From positions 1 through 64,000 of the forward strand of contig JARLGX010000009.1 in the NCBI GenBank assembly GCA_031292575.1: a DNA stretch of 64,000 bases, read 5' to 3'. The notes under the pieces were generated by a model, which saw only the letters and a list, made by a program, of their open reading frames with translations, was not told the DNA's origin and ran no database searches. The number at the start of each line of letters is the position of its first letter. Position 1 is the stretch's first letter. Source of the DNA: Paludibacter sp. Its GTDB lineage: Bacteria; Bacteroidota; Bacteroidia; Bacteroidales; Paludibacteraceae. Both the position numbers and the translations under genes were made by a program. Shown piece by piece: positions 38,766-48,782 of this stretch.

Positions 38766-38848
38766 TTCTTTTGAGTTTAAAAGATGAAAATTAAAAAGAG
38801 TTGGCACTATATAGTTCTCATAACCAACTATATACCATGAACTAAAAT

Positions 38849-40627
38849 CTATTCATCCGAAAAATGTACCAGCACATGCCTGTACGAATTAAAAATCTTC
38901 GATTTGGATACAAATCCAAGATAAACCTTATTTTCATCAACTACAGGCAAATACCACGAATTAGTATCTTCAAAAATATCCATCACTTTTCCCATTGGCA
39001 TAGTAGGATTAAGCAGGGCTGGAGGCGATGTCATTAGTTTCTTTACTTTGAACCGTTCGTATAAATCCGGCCTAAACATGATATTCCGCACTTCGTCAAC
39101 CAACACAATACCAACAAGTATATGATTAATAGGATTTACGACCGGAAATAAATTTCTTTTTGATTTGGAAATATCTCTAACCAATTCTCCCAAAGTCATT
39201 TCGGGGTATAATTCTATAAAATCAGTTTCAATGAAGTTTTCCATCTTTAGCATGGTAAGAATGGCCTTGTCTTTATGATGAGTCATCAACTCACCCTTTT
39301 GAGCCAAACGCATAGCATACAAACTATGTGGTTCAAACAAAATAATAGTCAGATATGAAACCGTAGAAACAATCATTAAAGTCATAAACAAATTATAACC
39401 ACCGGTTAATTCAGCTATAAGAAAAATTCCGGTTAGTGGAGCGTGCATTACACCCGACATAAGACCCGACATGCCGGCTAATGCAAAATTCTCCATGGGA
39501 ACATGAATTCCAAACACATTGAAAATTTTAGCAACCACAAAACCAGTTAAACAACCAATAAATAAAGATGGAGCAAAAATCCCGCCTACACCACCTGCAG
39601 CTGTTGTTGACGCTGATGCAAATATTTTAAATCCTATAATTAAACTCAGGTAAGCAATTAACACCCAGGGACTGTTGCCCATACCTAAAAAGAATGTTCG
39701 ATCAAGCGTAGACACAGAATGACCGTTAAGTAAAGCCGAAATTGTATCATAACCCTCACCATATAGAGGCGGAAAAATGAAGATAAGCAAACTAAGTACC
39801 GAACCTCCAATGGCCAATTTCGAATATGGATTACTGAATCGCCTGAAGAATCCTTCGATACGATTCATTCCACGTGTAAAATACAACGAAACCAAGCCAC
39901 AAATAATTCCCAAAAGGATTAAATACGGAATTCTTTCGATAGAAAACGGTTCGTATTTTGTAAACTGAAACGTAAACTCACTTCCCGAAAAAAAATAAGA
40001 CATAGCCGTGGCGGTAACCGACGAGATGAGTAACGGAACTATGGCCGTGAGCGTCATATCAAGCATCAACACCTCCAATGTAAAAACCAATCCGGCAATT
40101 GGAGCTTTAAAAATCCCCCCGATTGCACCGGAAGCTCCACAACCAACCAGAAGCATGAGCGTTTTCTGATCCATTTTGAAAAAATTTCCCAAATTGGAGC
40201 CAATGGCCGAACCTGTTAAAACAATAGGTGCTTCAGCTCCCACCGAGCCACCAAAACCAATAGTAATGGAACTCCCAACTAGCGATGTCCATACATTATG
40301 GAGTTTCATAATGCTTTTTCGCTGCGAAATAGCATAAAGAATCCGTGTAATACCGTGACTGATATTATCTTTTACAATATACCGGACAAATAATGATGTG
40401 ATTAAAATACCAATGGCGGGAAATACTAAATACCAATAATTTACGGTATACCGACTAAAACTTTCAGTTAAAATATGCTTAATTAAATAAATAGCAGATT
40501 TAAGCAGGAAAGCAGCTATGGCAGAAAATATTCCGACAACGAAACTCAATATAAGAATAAAGTTACGCTCTTTGATGTGGGCTTCACGCCATGCCAGCAT
40601 TTTCAAATACCACGCTTTATTTTCCAT
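38849..40627 (-). CDS. ClC-family chloride channel or antiporter with CBS pair
   Basis: The 592-residue product has about 10 to 12 hydrophobic segments with ClC hallmarks: GSVGAEAPIVLTGSAIGS (gating Glu in G-A-E-A-P), GASGAIGGIFKAPIAGLVFT and GGVGGIFAPSLFIG. The C-terminal third, from about residue 460, contains two CBS motifs (for example MTSPPALLNPTMPMGKVMDI) that usually bind adenine nucleotides. The presence of the gating glutamate suggests a Cl-/H+ exchanger, but this cannot be proven by sequence alone. Confidence 0.93.
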   Translation of the reverse strand: MENKAWYLKMLAWREAHIKERNFILILSFVVGIFSAIAAFLLKSAIYLIKHILTESFSRYTVNYWYLVFPAIGILITSLFVRYIVKDNISHGITRILYAISQRKSIMKLHNVWTSLVGSSITIGFGGSVGAEAPIVLTGSAIGSNLGNFFKMDQKTLMLLVGCGASGAIGGIFKAPIAGLVFTLEVLMLDMTLTAIVPLLISSVTATAMSYFFSGSEFTFQFTKYEPFSIERIPYLILLGIICGLVSLYFTRGMNRIEGFFRRFSNPYSKLAIGGSVLSLLIFIFPPLYGEGYDTISALLNGHSVSTLDRTFFLGMGNSPWVLIAYLSLIIGFKIFASASTTAAGGVGGIFAPSLFIGCLTGFVVAKIFNVFGIHVPMENFALAGMSGLMSGVMHAPLTGIFLIAELTGGYNLFMTLMIVSTVSYLTIILFEPHSLYAMRLAQKGELMTHHKDKAILTMLKMENFIETDFIELYPEMTLGELVRDISKSKRNLFPVVNPINHILVGIVLVDEVRNIMFRPDLYERFKVKKLMTSPPALLNPTMPMGKVMDIFEDTNSWYLPVVDENKVYLGFVSKSKIFNSYRHVLVHFSDE

Positions 40628-40649
40628 ACCTTTATAAAAAACTTTTTAC

Positions 40650-40657
40650 AAAGATAC
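40650..40657 (-). promoter_or_regulatory. -7 element of the ClC gene
   Basis: TATCTTTG on the minus strand, 23 bases before the ClC start codon. The same octamer drives rpsL. No TTG was identified at the right spacing. Confidence 0.5.
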
Positions 40658-40740
40658 AAAAATCAGCTTATCTTTAAACTCCTTTACCCTTAAAAATATT
40701 CAAGGCTGTAATAAATACAGACTCCACTATGTTGTTGATA

Positions 40741-40774
40741 ATTCATATTCATAAAAGCATTTATGAATATGAAT
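40741..40774. repeat. Perfect 15-bp AT-rich inverted repeat
   Basis: ATTCATATTCATAAA (40741-40755) and TTTATGAATATGAAT (40760-40774) are exact reverse complements with only AGCA between them. It lies in the divergent spacer between the ClC gene and a small membrane protein gene. There is no T-run, so it is not a classical terminator. An operator or a small structured RNA is possible. Confidence 0.6.
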
Positions 40775-40924
40775 GGATTGTCATATAAATTGAGCTACGA
40801 AACTTCAAAAATAAATTTCAAATACTGGTATTAGAATTTTATTAAAAAAATATCATCTATACATGCAACGTTTTCAAACTTGTTTGCATCTATAATTTTT
40901 GAATACTTTTAATATCTGAAAAAT

Positions 40925-41140
40925 ATGAATACAAATGACAAAAAGGGAAGATTAAAGAAGCATCGTATAGTATTTTGGCTCAATTTGGGTTTAAGCATAT
41001 TATCACTGATTGTAGTTCTAAAATCTATTGAACGTCAGGCTTTATGGGAAATTGGAGCTTCTTCCATGGCATTTTTATGGTTTATAAATATAACGGTTAT
41101 AATTTTTCTTCAATTATACAGGTTGCAAAAAACAGATTAA
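40925..41140 (+). CDS. Small two-helix membrane protein, unknown function
   Basis: The 71-residue product begins MNTNDKKGRLKKHRIVFWLN. It has two hydrophobic segments (about 18-38 and 46-64) joined by a short polar loop with KSIERQALWE, and basic residues before the first helix, so both termini should face the cytoplasm. I recognise no family. It precedes the frameshifted lipoprotein gene by about 50 bases and may be co-transcribed with it. Confidence 0.6.
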   Translation: MNTNDKKGRLKKHRIVFWLNLGLSILSLIVVLKSIERQALWEIGASSMAFLWFINITVIIFLQLYRLQKTD

Positions 41141-41189
41141 AATTCGAAGCAAGATTAAAAATAAGCTTGAACAACTAACATAAAATACT

Positions 41190-41614
41190 ATGAAAAAAAA
41201 TTACATCTAAATTTATTAATTATCTTATTTATTGCACTTTATTCCTGTTCGGAGGTTATAGGAAAATGGGACGACAATATCAAACTATCAGATAGGACTT
41301 TTACATTCAACGCTTTATCCGATTCCGTTATAATTAAAACCGGTGGCAGTTGGTGGTGGGTAGCTAATATTTCTGTTGACAATAATCACTTCCCTGGTAC
41401 GGATATCATTGATGTCGATGCCAATAACTTCAATTATAGCATACAACATGATTGCTTTGTTGTGGAGCGTCGCGATAAGAATACGTTGTTCGTTAAAGTT
41501 AATGAAAACCCACTTCAAGTTCAACGCGTGATTATTGTTGAACTCGAAGCGGGCGATTATTTTGATAGTGTAACTATTACTCAAAATCTAAATAAATTTG
41601 GATATTGGGCATGA
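41190..41614 (+). pseudogene. Lipoprotein gene interrupted by a frameshift in an A8 tract
   Basis: The ATG at 41190 is followed by eight A residues (41193-41200) and then a stop six codons later. One extra A would give a continuous 141-residue lipoprotein, MKKKLHLNLLIILFIALYSC, with a plausible lipobox Cys. The +1 frame stays open to TGA at 41612-41614 and has no other start codon upstream of the lipobox. The mature part, with KWDDNIKLS and TGGSWWWVANISV, resembles BACON-type or similar Bacteroidetes surface domains. It may be a real null, a phase-variable tract or a homopolymer sequencing error. Confidence 0.75.
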
Positions 41615-41673
41615 TTGTTTTTTCCTCTAAACAAAAAATCTTACATTTACCTATCTATTTATATAATTTAGTA

Positions 41674-42594
41674 TCAGATTGTTAATTCAGGTTCCGATAT
41701 TTTATTTTTTTCTTTCCATTTCATATAAAGAATATGGATAATTCCGTCGGCAAGTCCAATGGTTGGAACAATAATATGGCTCGCTCCTATCCCATTTGCC
41801 ACATCAATATAAACTCCCGCTGCATGAGTTATTACATCGGCTCTGTCAGGTTTAAGCTTATAATTTGTAATTCGCTCATCGATACTTAATGCCTTGAGCG
41901 AATCGTTCAGTTCTTCAAGTTTTACAATCGATAGTTTGTTGTTCTTGCGTATCTTCGCCAATGAATTCAATTTGATGATGTTACCGCCCGAACCAATAAT
42001 GTCGTTGATTTTATAAAGCACTTTCAATTCAGATAAATCTCTATTTAACCGATCATATTCTTCGCTTTTCACTTTATCGTTGAGCAACCTCACCGTTCCA
42101 ATATCATACGATTTCGATTCAATTAATTCACCATTCACCATTAAACTTATTTCGGTACTTCCGCCACCCACATCTACGTAAATATAATTCAATATCTTGT
42201 TCAAACTATCGGCAAAATGACTTTCGTAAATAATTGAGGCCTCTTCTTGTCCTGAAATTATTTCGATTTTAATATCAGTTTCTTTTCGAATTTCCTTCAC
42301 CAATTCTTTAGAATTTTTTGCTTCACGCATGGCGGCAGTGGCACAAGCCCTATAATCGGTAATATCGTAAATCTTTATTAACTGCTTGAAAGCTTTCATC
42401 AGTCGGATTAGTTGCTTGGACTTCTCGTCGCTTATTTTTCCTGAAACGAATGATTCCTGCCCTAAACGTAATGGAACACGCACCATCAACACTTTAGTAA
42501 AAGATTCGGATGGATCACCGGGTACTATACTTTTTATTAAAAGACGAACGGCATTAGACCCAATGTCAATGGCTGCAAATTGGAGAGTATTCAT
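41674..42594 (-). CDS. ppx: Exopolyphosphatase, Ppx/GppA family
   Basis: Ppx removes terminal phosphates from polyphosphate; GppA relatives hydrolyse pppGpp. The 306-residue product is the short form, with the ASKHA motifs FAAIDIGSNAVRLLI at the N-terminus, YVDVGGGSTEISLM in the middle and IIGSGGNIIKLN later. It lacks the C-terminal HD-like domain of E. coli Ppx. It follows ppk1 by 28 bases in the same operon. Confidence 0.9.
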   Translation of the reverse strand: MNTLQFAAIDIGSNAVRLLIKSIVPGDPSESFTKVLMVRVPLRLGQESFVSGKISDEKSKQLIRLMKAFKQLIKIYDITDYRACATAAMREAKNSKELVKEIRKETDIKIEIISGQEEASIIYESHFADSLNKILNYIYVDVGGGSTEISLMVNGELIESKSYDIGTVRLLNDKVKSEEYDRLNRDLSELKVLYKINDIIGSGGNIIKLNSLAKIRKNNKLSIVKLEELNDSLKALSIDERITNYKLKPDRADVITHAAGVYIDVANGIGASHIIVPTIGLADGIIHILYMKWKEKNKISEPELTI

Positions 42595-42622
42595 AAGCTT
42601 TGTTTGTTTTGAAGATGATTAA

Positions 42623-44716
42623 TTATATTTTAACTTGCTCTTTTTCAAGCAAATTGACTTCATATCTATTTTTATAAAATTGATATAATTCTTCTTGTGA
42701 TCTGAAAGGAATTTCATCATTATTGGAATTTATCAAATTATTTCCTGAGCCGTCAACAATTCGAGCTTTCACGTTATCTTTCAATCCAAATTCGATGACA
42801 GTTTTCAGTTGCATTTGAAGTTCACGATCATAAACCGGTGTATAAACCTCCACACGGTTATCTAAATTTCGTTGCATCCAATCCGCTGAACCTAAGAAAT
42901 ACCGTTCTTCTCCACCATTTGCAAAAATCAATATCCTCGAATGTTCCAGATAACGGTCAATTATTCCAAATGCCTGAATATTTTCACTGAATTTACGGAC
43001 ACCCGTAATAAGTGCACAATTGCCCCTAACCAACAGTTTGATTATTACGCCTGCATTGGATGCTTCGTAGAGTTTCTCAATTATTTTTTCGTCAACAATG
43101 TGGTTAATTTTGCAATAAATATAAGCTGGCAAACCTTTTTTTGCATTATCAATTTCATTTTTAATCATACTGATAATTTTCTTCCGCATAGATTGCGGTG
43201 CAACTATCAATTGTTTAAAAATAGGGTTGAGGTAAGGCTGTTCCAGAAAATCGAACACATTCTCAACATCATCTACAATGCCTTTATGTGCGGTCATTAA
43301 AGTAAAATCTGTGTAAACAGTTGCTGTTCCTTCGTGAAAATTTCCCGTACCAACGCAGGCAATATTTCCTTTTCGGGCTGTAATATGCGCAAGTTTTGAA
43401 TGGACTTTCAGACCCTCAACACCCAGAATTACTTTGATTCCAGCATCTTGCATTTTCTTTGCCCAATTTATATTTGACGATTCGTCAAAGCGTGCTAATA
43501 GTTCTACAATGGCAGTTACTTTTTTCCCATTCATGGCAGCACAGATAAGTGCTTTTATCACTTTAGAATTTTTCGCCAACCTGTAAATACTGATTTTTAT
43601 CTCTTTTACTTCGGGGTTAATAGCCGATTCACGTAAAAGTCTTATAAAATTATCGAAGCTATGGTAGGGACAATGCAGGTATTGGTCCTTTTTACGAATA
43701 AGCGAAATCAGGCTGATTGATTCTTCGAAGGCAAGAATTGGAATGGGTGGTCGGCTTGTATATTTTAGCTCATCTCTTTTGAGTGTTGGAAACGAAATCA
43801 GATCTTTTAAATTATGATACCTACCACTGCTGACATGTACATCGTTTTTATCAATTCTGAGTAATTTTTCGGTAAAACGCAAGAGATCTGTAGGAATTTC
43901 GCGATCATAAACAAAACGAACAGGAAGCCCGTTTTTTCTACTTTTCACTCCCTTTTGTACTTTATCCAAAACACTTTGGTATGTAGTGCTATCAATCTCC
44001 ATTTCGGCATCGCGTGTAAATTTTATTGTATATGCCTCGTATTTATCGTGGTTTAATTGTGCAAAAATACGAGGTAAACAAAAACGTATCACATCGTCTA
44101 AAAACATGATACAATTCTTTTCACCCACTTTAGGCAGTACAAGAAATCGGGTAAACTCTCCGGTTGGAATTTCAATTAAAGCATATTCTTTTTTGTTATT
44201 TTTTTCACCTTTCTCCGAATTAGAGATTTTTACAGCCAGATAAATACTCTTATCGTTAAGCTCCGGCTCTACCGACATGCGCGAAACTAAAATAGGGAAA
44301 AGCGAGTTCATCAGTTCTTCCCGATAAAAAATATCTACATATTCTTCTTGTTTAGGTGTTAACTGTAATTCATTTACAAGAAATATATTTTCGCTTTGTA
44401 ATTCAGCGTATAATTCAAGAAACGTGGCTTCAAAGTCTTTTGTATAGATTTCGTTTAATTTGAGAACTTTTTTGAGGACTTTATTTGTATCTAAATTAAC
44501 ATGATGGATATTCTCCTCTATTTCAATCATGCGACGTAACGTGGCTACCCGAACACGAAAAAACTCGTCCAGATTATTTGAATAAATACCTAAGAAGCTA
44601 AGTCGCTCAAGCAAAGGATTTGTTTTATTTGCGGCTTCATCAAGTATTCTTCTATTGAAATACATCCAACTTACATCACGATTTACTGCATAATTTTTCT
44701 TTGCCTTTTTAATCAT
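42623..44716 (-). CDS. ppk1: Polyphosphate kinase 1
   Basis: PPK1 makes polyphosphate from ATP through a phosphohistidine. The 697-residue product has the N-terminal domain starting YFNRRILDEAANKTNPLLER, the phospholipase D-like domains with the catalytic histidine in LKVHSKLAHITARK, followed by GTGNFHEGTATVYTDF, and the second His segment LEHSRILIF. Size is typical. It is the first gene of a ppk1-ppx pair. Confidence 0.95.
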   Translation of the reverse strand: MIKKAKKNYAVNRDVSWMYFNRRILDEAANKTNPLLERLSFLGIYSNNLDEFFRVRVATLRRMIEIEENIHHVNLDTNKVLKKVLKLNEIYTKDFEATFLELYAELQSENIFLVNELQLTPKQEEYVDIFYREELMNSLFPILVSRMSVEPELNDKSIYLAVKISNSEKGEKNNKKEYALIEIPTGEFTRFLVLPKVGEKNCIMFLDDVIRFCLPRIFAQLNHDKYEAYTIKFTRDAEMEIDSTTYQSVLDKVQKGVKSRKNGLPVRFVYDREIPTDLLRFTEKLLRIDKNDVHVSSGRYHNLKDLISFPTLKRDELKYTSRPPIPILAFEESISLISLIRKKDQYLHCPYHSFDNFIRLLRESAINPEVKEIKISIYRLAKNSKVIKALICAAMNGKKVTAIVELLARFDESSNINWAKKMQDAGIKVILGVEGLKVHSKLAHITARKGNIACVGTGNFHEGTATVYTDFTLMTAHKGIVDDVENVFDFLEQPYLNPIFKQLIVAPQSMRKKIISMIKNEIDNAKKGLPAYIYCKINHIVDEKIIEKLYEASNAGVIIKLLVRGNCALITGVRKFSENIQAFGIIDRYLEHSRILIFANGGEERYFLGSADWMQRNLDNRVEVYTPVYDRELQMQLKTVIEFGLKDNVKARIVDGSGNNLINSNNDEIPFRSQEELYQFYKNRYEVNLLEKEQVKI

Positions 44717-45080
44717 ATAAAAATACCTTTAATTGAATATATAAACTTATAACATATAACGAATTAACGCTAATGAATGTTTTGAATAATTTAACCTATA
44801 TTTTTTATTCAAATAATTAATTACTAATCAGACATTTAGATTATATGTCAATATCGAATAAAGAAAAATACAAGTGTTTTTGTCAAATTTAGGGATTTAA
44901 AATCAATGGATAGAATTTTTCTTATAAAAAAGCGGATTTTCTAGGCAATAATATTCTATGTATGAAATATTTGTGACATTTTTAATAATGCCTAAAAAAG
45001 TTTGATTTATTTTTAATGAGATTTATTGGGACAAGAATCGATACCAACAGGAATAATATCCAATTGGAATTAATGAATTA
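44717..45080. other. Intergenic region upstream of ppk1
   Basis: 364 AT-rich bases between ppk1 (leading left) and the end of the PorP-type gene. A TAAATTTG box on the minus strand at 44891-44884 could be a distant ppk1 -7 element, but no TTG lies at the right distance. No pho-box or other regulator site was recognised. Confidence 0.4.
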
Positions 45081-46034
45081 TTAATAATACCAATAATCAT
45101 TATTCTGGCATTGAATGCAAGTAGAAGCAGCTTTGGAAGGTATGCGATATTCGAGCATAATTTCATGTGAACCATTTTGAGTGTAGCCGGTAATAAAACT
45201 TTGATCGTAAGCATAGCCAACTCTGAAATTGGGTGTAATATTCAATCCAACTAAAAAAGTCATTTGTTGTGAAGTTCGATAGGTAATTCCTAAATCAAAT
45301 ATTTCTCGGGGACCGGAATTCAAACCTGTTGCATGTTTGAAACGGATTGATGCATTGCCTTCGAGTACAGTCAGGTTTACCCGATTAACAACTTGCAAAC
45401 CAAAATTATAATTTAATAATTCCGAATCCGTGTTTTTATAAATAGCGTAACCATACCGATGGTTGGTGTTTAGAAACAACGTACTGTCTTTGACATATGA
45501 AAATAAGTGCGTAGAAGAAACTCCGAGAACAAAATGTTTATTTTGAAATTCAATTCCAATATTCGCATCGGGTTGTAAAACTCTTTCAATTCCATTGTAA
45601 AGTGCCGGATCACTAATATTTTCAGCTTGGAAAAGTGAGCCATCAATATATCTTGAAAATGCTCCAATCGACAAACCCATTGAAAATGACCAATCAAGGT
45701 CAGCCGTAATACGATAGGCATACGTAAGCATTGGATTGATTGCCTGTGTAGCCCCAATATGATCACTAACAAGTGAAATGCCAAATGCCGAGTGTAGTTC
45801 GTGAATATATTCCGAAGCTTGAACATTAAAAACGGTAGGAGCCCCATCAATTCCAATCCATTGCCGGCGCACATTACTGAACAAATAAATATAGTCGGGT
45901 TTGGCTATGGAAGCCGGATTGTAATTTGCCCTGTTATACCACTCAGTAGCCATGCTAATATCAGCTTGAGCCAGAGCTTTAGTACTCAAAGTAGTACCAA
46001 TTGTTATAAAAAAAAACAAAATCAGTCTATTCAT
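45081..46034 (-). CDS. PorP/SprF family outer-membrane protein
   Basis: PorP/SprF proteins help type IX secretion attach or display their cargo. The 317-residue product starts with a signal peptide ending TKALAQADISMATEW, followed by the family hallmark WYNRANYNPASIAKPDYI and a barrel-like region of alternating polar and hydrophobic residues. It begins 9 bases after the upstream cargo gene, a pairing typical for T9SS type B cargo. Confidence 0.85.
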   Translation of the reverse strand: MNRLILFFFITIGTTLSTKALAQADISMATEWYNRANYNPASIAKPDYIYLFSNVRRQWIGIDGAPTVFNVQASEYIHELHSAFGISLVSDHIGATQAINPMLTYAYRITADLDWSFSMGLSIGAFSRYIDGSLFQAENISDPALYNGIERVLQPDANIGIEFQNKHFVLGVSSTHLFSYVKDSTLFLNTNHRYGYAIYKNTDSELLNYNFGLQVVNRVNLTVLEGNASIRFKHATGLNSGPREIFDLGITYRTSQQMTFLVGLNITPNFRVGYAYDQSFITGYTQNGSHEIMLEYRIPSKAASTCIQCQNNDYWYY

Positions 46035-46043
46035 TTGTTGCGT

Positions 46044-47495
46044 TTATCTTTTCAGCGTGATATAACCTTTCAAGGCATGAACTTTATGAAATTTATCTAT
46101 GTAATTTAATGAATAAAAATACGTATCGTTATCCATTTTCTTTCCTTTGTAGGTTCCATCCCAACCTGAAGTGCCTTTGTATAATTCTGTTCCATACCGA
46201 TCAAATACATGTAAATCAAACCCCTGCATAAAAACATCATTCACTCCATCTCCATTTGGAGAAAAAACATTCGGCACAAACGGGGTAACTTCTATTGTTT
46301 TCAAAGTGGTAGTGGTACAACCCAGGGTATCGGTAGCTATTAGTTTTACAACAAACTCGTAACTTGAACCGGTGATTGTGTAAGTATGCGTAGATGAAAC
46401 CTGATTGTCGTATGTTCCATCGCCAAAATCCCATTGATAATTAACTCCATTTGTTGGTAAAACGCTATAATCTACTGAATTATTTCTACTATTTATTGAA
46501 TAACTTGATAGTATAAAGTCGGAATTTGGAGTAGGATTTACAACTATTTTTACAGAGGAAGTTCGGGTCTGTCCAAGGGCATCAGTTACTATTACTGTGT
46601 AAGTGCCATCCATTTTACTTGTACTATTGTCAATTACCGGATTTTGATTCGTAGATGTAAATCCGTTGGGTCCTGTCCAGGAATAAGTAAATGGCGAAGC
46701 TCCACCAGTTGGTGTTACAATGAAGTTTATTGGAGAGCCTTGGCAAACCGGACTATTATCCGAAGCAATTACCGATAGAGGATCGGTGTGAAGTGTGCTC
46801 AACAAAATATCGTCAATATAATAGTCATTCCCCATTATTAACGAATACAAGTTTTGCAATCCCGCCGTTACGTTATTTGTAGTATCTGTGGCTGATAGCG
46901 GAACCGGAAAGTCCAACGTGTATTGTATCCAAACTCCTTCATTATCAAGAATTGGTCCGGTAAATGTTTTAGTAGTATTTATTGTTGAATTTATAATCTC
47001 CATAGAAAATTGCGAACTTTTGCGCACAAGATAAATCCAAAAGGCAAATCGATAGCGAAAACCGGTTTTCAATACAACAGGACGCTTATATAAATAATTT
47101 ATAGTAGTACCAGCATTTACTACCATAACTGCACCATTAGTATTACCGGTATGGTCAGCGGTGTAATAAACTAAAGCACCCGCAGGTGTTGCTACCCAAG
47201 GGCTGGTAGATGTCCAAAAGTAAGAAGATGGACGTGCATCGGCGATATGCCGTGGATCAATAATTGCATAATAATTATCATTTATTTCCTTAGCATTCTC
47301 AGAGCCGTTAGCATCAGCAAAAGTATAACTTCCGGCCGGCATATAAATTGTTTGTACACGGGTTGTATGTTGACCAAAATTTTCAAAAAAAATGGTATCT
47401 CCATAAGTTATCGCTTGCGCATGAAGTGTATTGATTGACAGGACGAACACTACTCCTATAAAAATCAATTTTGTTATTTTATTTAGCAAAACCAT
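46044..47495 (-). CDS. T9SS type B cargo with Ig-like, PKD and CHU_C domains
   Basis: The 483-residue product has a signal peptide (to about residue 27, ending LHAQA), an N-terminal region of unknown fold (to about 235), an Ig-like or SprB-like repeat (VCQGSPINFIVTPTGGASPF), a PKD domain (NYQWDFGDGTYDNQVSSTHT) and a C-terminal gliding-motility domain with PNVFSPNGDGVNDVF and YFYSLNYIDK, ending GYITLKR. The last element is the type B sorting signal. A secreted, cell-surface adhesin or structural role is likely. Confidence 0.88.
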   Translation of the reverse strand: MVLLNKITKLIFIGVVFVLSINTLHAQAITYGDTIFFENFGQHTTRVQTIYMPAGSYTFADANGSENAKEINDNYYAIIDPRHIADARPSSYFWTSTSPWVATPAGALVYYTADHTGNTNGAVMVVNAGTTINYLYKRPVVLKTGFRYRFAFWIYLVRKSSQFSMEIINSTINTTKTFTGPILDNEGVWIQYTLDFPVPLSATDTTNNVTAGLQNLYSLIMGNDYYIDDILLSTLHTDPLSVIASDNSPVCQGSPINFIVTPTGGASPFTYSWTGPNGFTSTNQNPVIDNSTSKMDGTYTVIVTDALGQTRTSSVKIVVNPTPNSDFILSSYSINSRNNSVDYSVLPTNGVNYQWDFGDGTYDNQVSSTHTYTITGSSYEFVVKLIATDTLGCTTTTLKTIEVTPFVPNVFSPNGDGVNDVFMQGFDLHVFDRYGTELYKGTSGWDGTYKGKKMDNDTYFYSLNYIDKFHKVHALKGYITLKR

Positions 47496-47654
47496 AATTT
47501 CATTATTTTTTCAATGTAACAAACCCTTTACGGATTTAAACTTTAGCTTATCCCCGAGTTAAATTAATCAAATAAGATAACAATCGTTTTTAATTAACAT
47601 TTTTCGGAAGTAATACAAAGTTCCATAAGTAGCTGTGCAAACTTTCAAAAAAAG

Positions 47655-47927
47655 TCATGAATCCATAAGACTCATGTAATTAATCAATATGTTTTTCCGT
47701 GGCGGGCAAAACTGTCTGGCAGCTTGTCTTCCACTTCTAATTTCATTTACTTTAGTGATAGAAAATGCGGGATAATCGTGGCTAAAAATCCAAATATATA
47801 AAATCCGGTTATTCAAACTCCCAAGCTCAAAACCAAAATTAGAACAATAGAGTTGACCAGCATCGATGGAAGGTGATGTTAACCAAAAAGACAAAAGAAT
47901 AATAGAGAAAGACAGTAATTCTTTCAT
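47655..47927 (-). CDS. Possible small secreted protein, unknown function
   Basis: A 90-codon frame begins MKELLSFSIILLSFWLTSPS, a plausible signal peptide, and ends LINYMSLMDS. No family is recognised. Neighbouring intergenic sequence offers no promoter consensus, so it may be a chance frame. I list it because the N-terminus has the expected K-hydrophobic-polar organisation and the codon use is not unusual. Confidence 0.4.
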   Translation of the reverse strand: MKELLSFSIILLSFWLTSPSIDAGQLYCSNFGFELGSLNNRILYIWIFSHDYPAFSITKVNEIRSGRQAARQFCPPRKNILINYMSLMDS

Positions 47928-48162
47928 GAAGTTTCTCGATATTTATATGAATAAACAGAAGCTTTTTGGCTTTAAGTTTATACCATAGTGATAATTTTTG
48001 GATCTAAGGGTAAAATCAGTGCAAGTCTTTTAACTAATGAAGGAAATGCCTAACGAAGGAACAAAGATAACACTTAAAGTTTTATTTTCAAGCAATTGGC
48101 GTTGAAACACAAAAAGAATTTATCGTTTAATATATTTCCCAAATGAGACAGAGAAATTTTCT

Positions 48163-48633
48163 TTAATCCGTATCTCCAAAATAAGTCATTGTAGTACGGG
48201 TAGTTGAAGTGATTTTTGCAACCGCTTTTCCATTCGTTGCAATTTGGATAAAAACCTGATAAATATACGGTTTACTCTCAATTTTAAAGGTCACATTCCA
48301 GCCTACAGTCGGATTTTGAGTCATCGAAAATTCTTTCATAGGTCCATTAAAACTAATAGGATCTGTCGGTGTTTCCAATTGTTTCACATTTAACAAACCA
48401 TGGAAAGGCAGATTTGCATAAGCAGAATCATTTTTTACTTTTAAAACTACATCGGAATTAAAAGCTAAATTTTCCAAATCGGAAGGTAAACAGCGCGCAA
48501 CAAAAATGGTAAAATCTTTTGTTTCAACTTTTTGTTGAAGAGTTTTACTAATCTTTACCACTTTTTGCCCTACGGAACATGATGCGAATAAAAATACAAG
48601 CATCCATAACCAACTTTTTTTACTCATTTCCAT
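48163..48633 (-). CDS. Lipoprotein with DUF4251 domain
   Basis: The 156-residue product begins MEMSKKSWLWMLVFLFASCS, so Cys19 is the probable lipidation site. No acidic export signal follows it, and an inner-leaflet periplasmic location is expected. The mature part contains VKNDSAYANLPFHGLLN and ISFNGPMKEFSM, features of the DUF4251 family known from Bacteroidetes. Its function is unknown. Confidence 0.8.
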   Translation of the reverse strand: MEMSKKSWLWMLVFLFASCSVGQKVVKISKTLQQKVETKDFTIFVARCLPSDLENLAFNSDVVLKVKNDSAYANLPFHGLLNVKQLETPTDPISFNGPMKEFSMTQNPTVGWNVTFKIESKPYIYQVFIQIATNGKAVAKITSTTRTTMTYFGDTD

Positions 48634-48782
48634 AATCTAGTCATTTTTAATTTATTATATAATTATAAATTGTAAGCGAATATATCCGGTTCTTACTGAT
48701 TTTGAAAAATATTTTGTAAAATTAATGTATTTCATAATTGGTTGTATACCATAATTAGAATTTTTATTCAACCATTGAAAAC

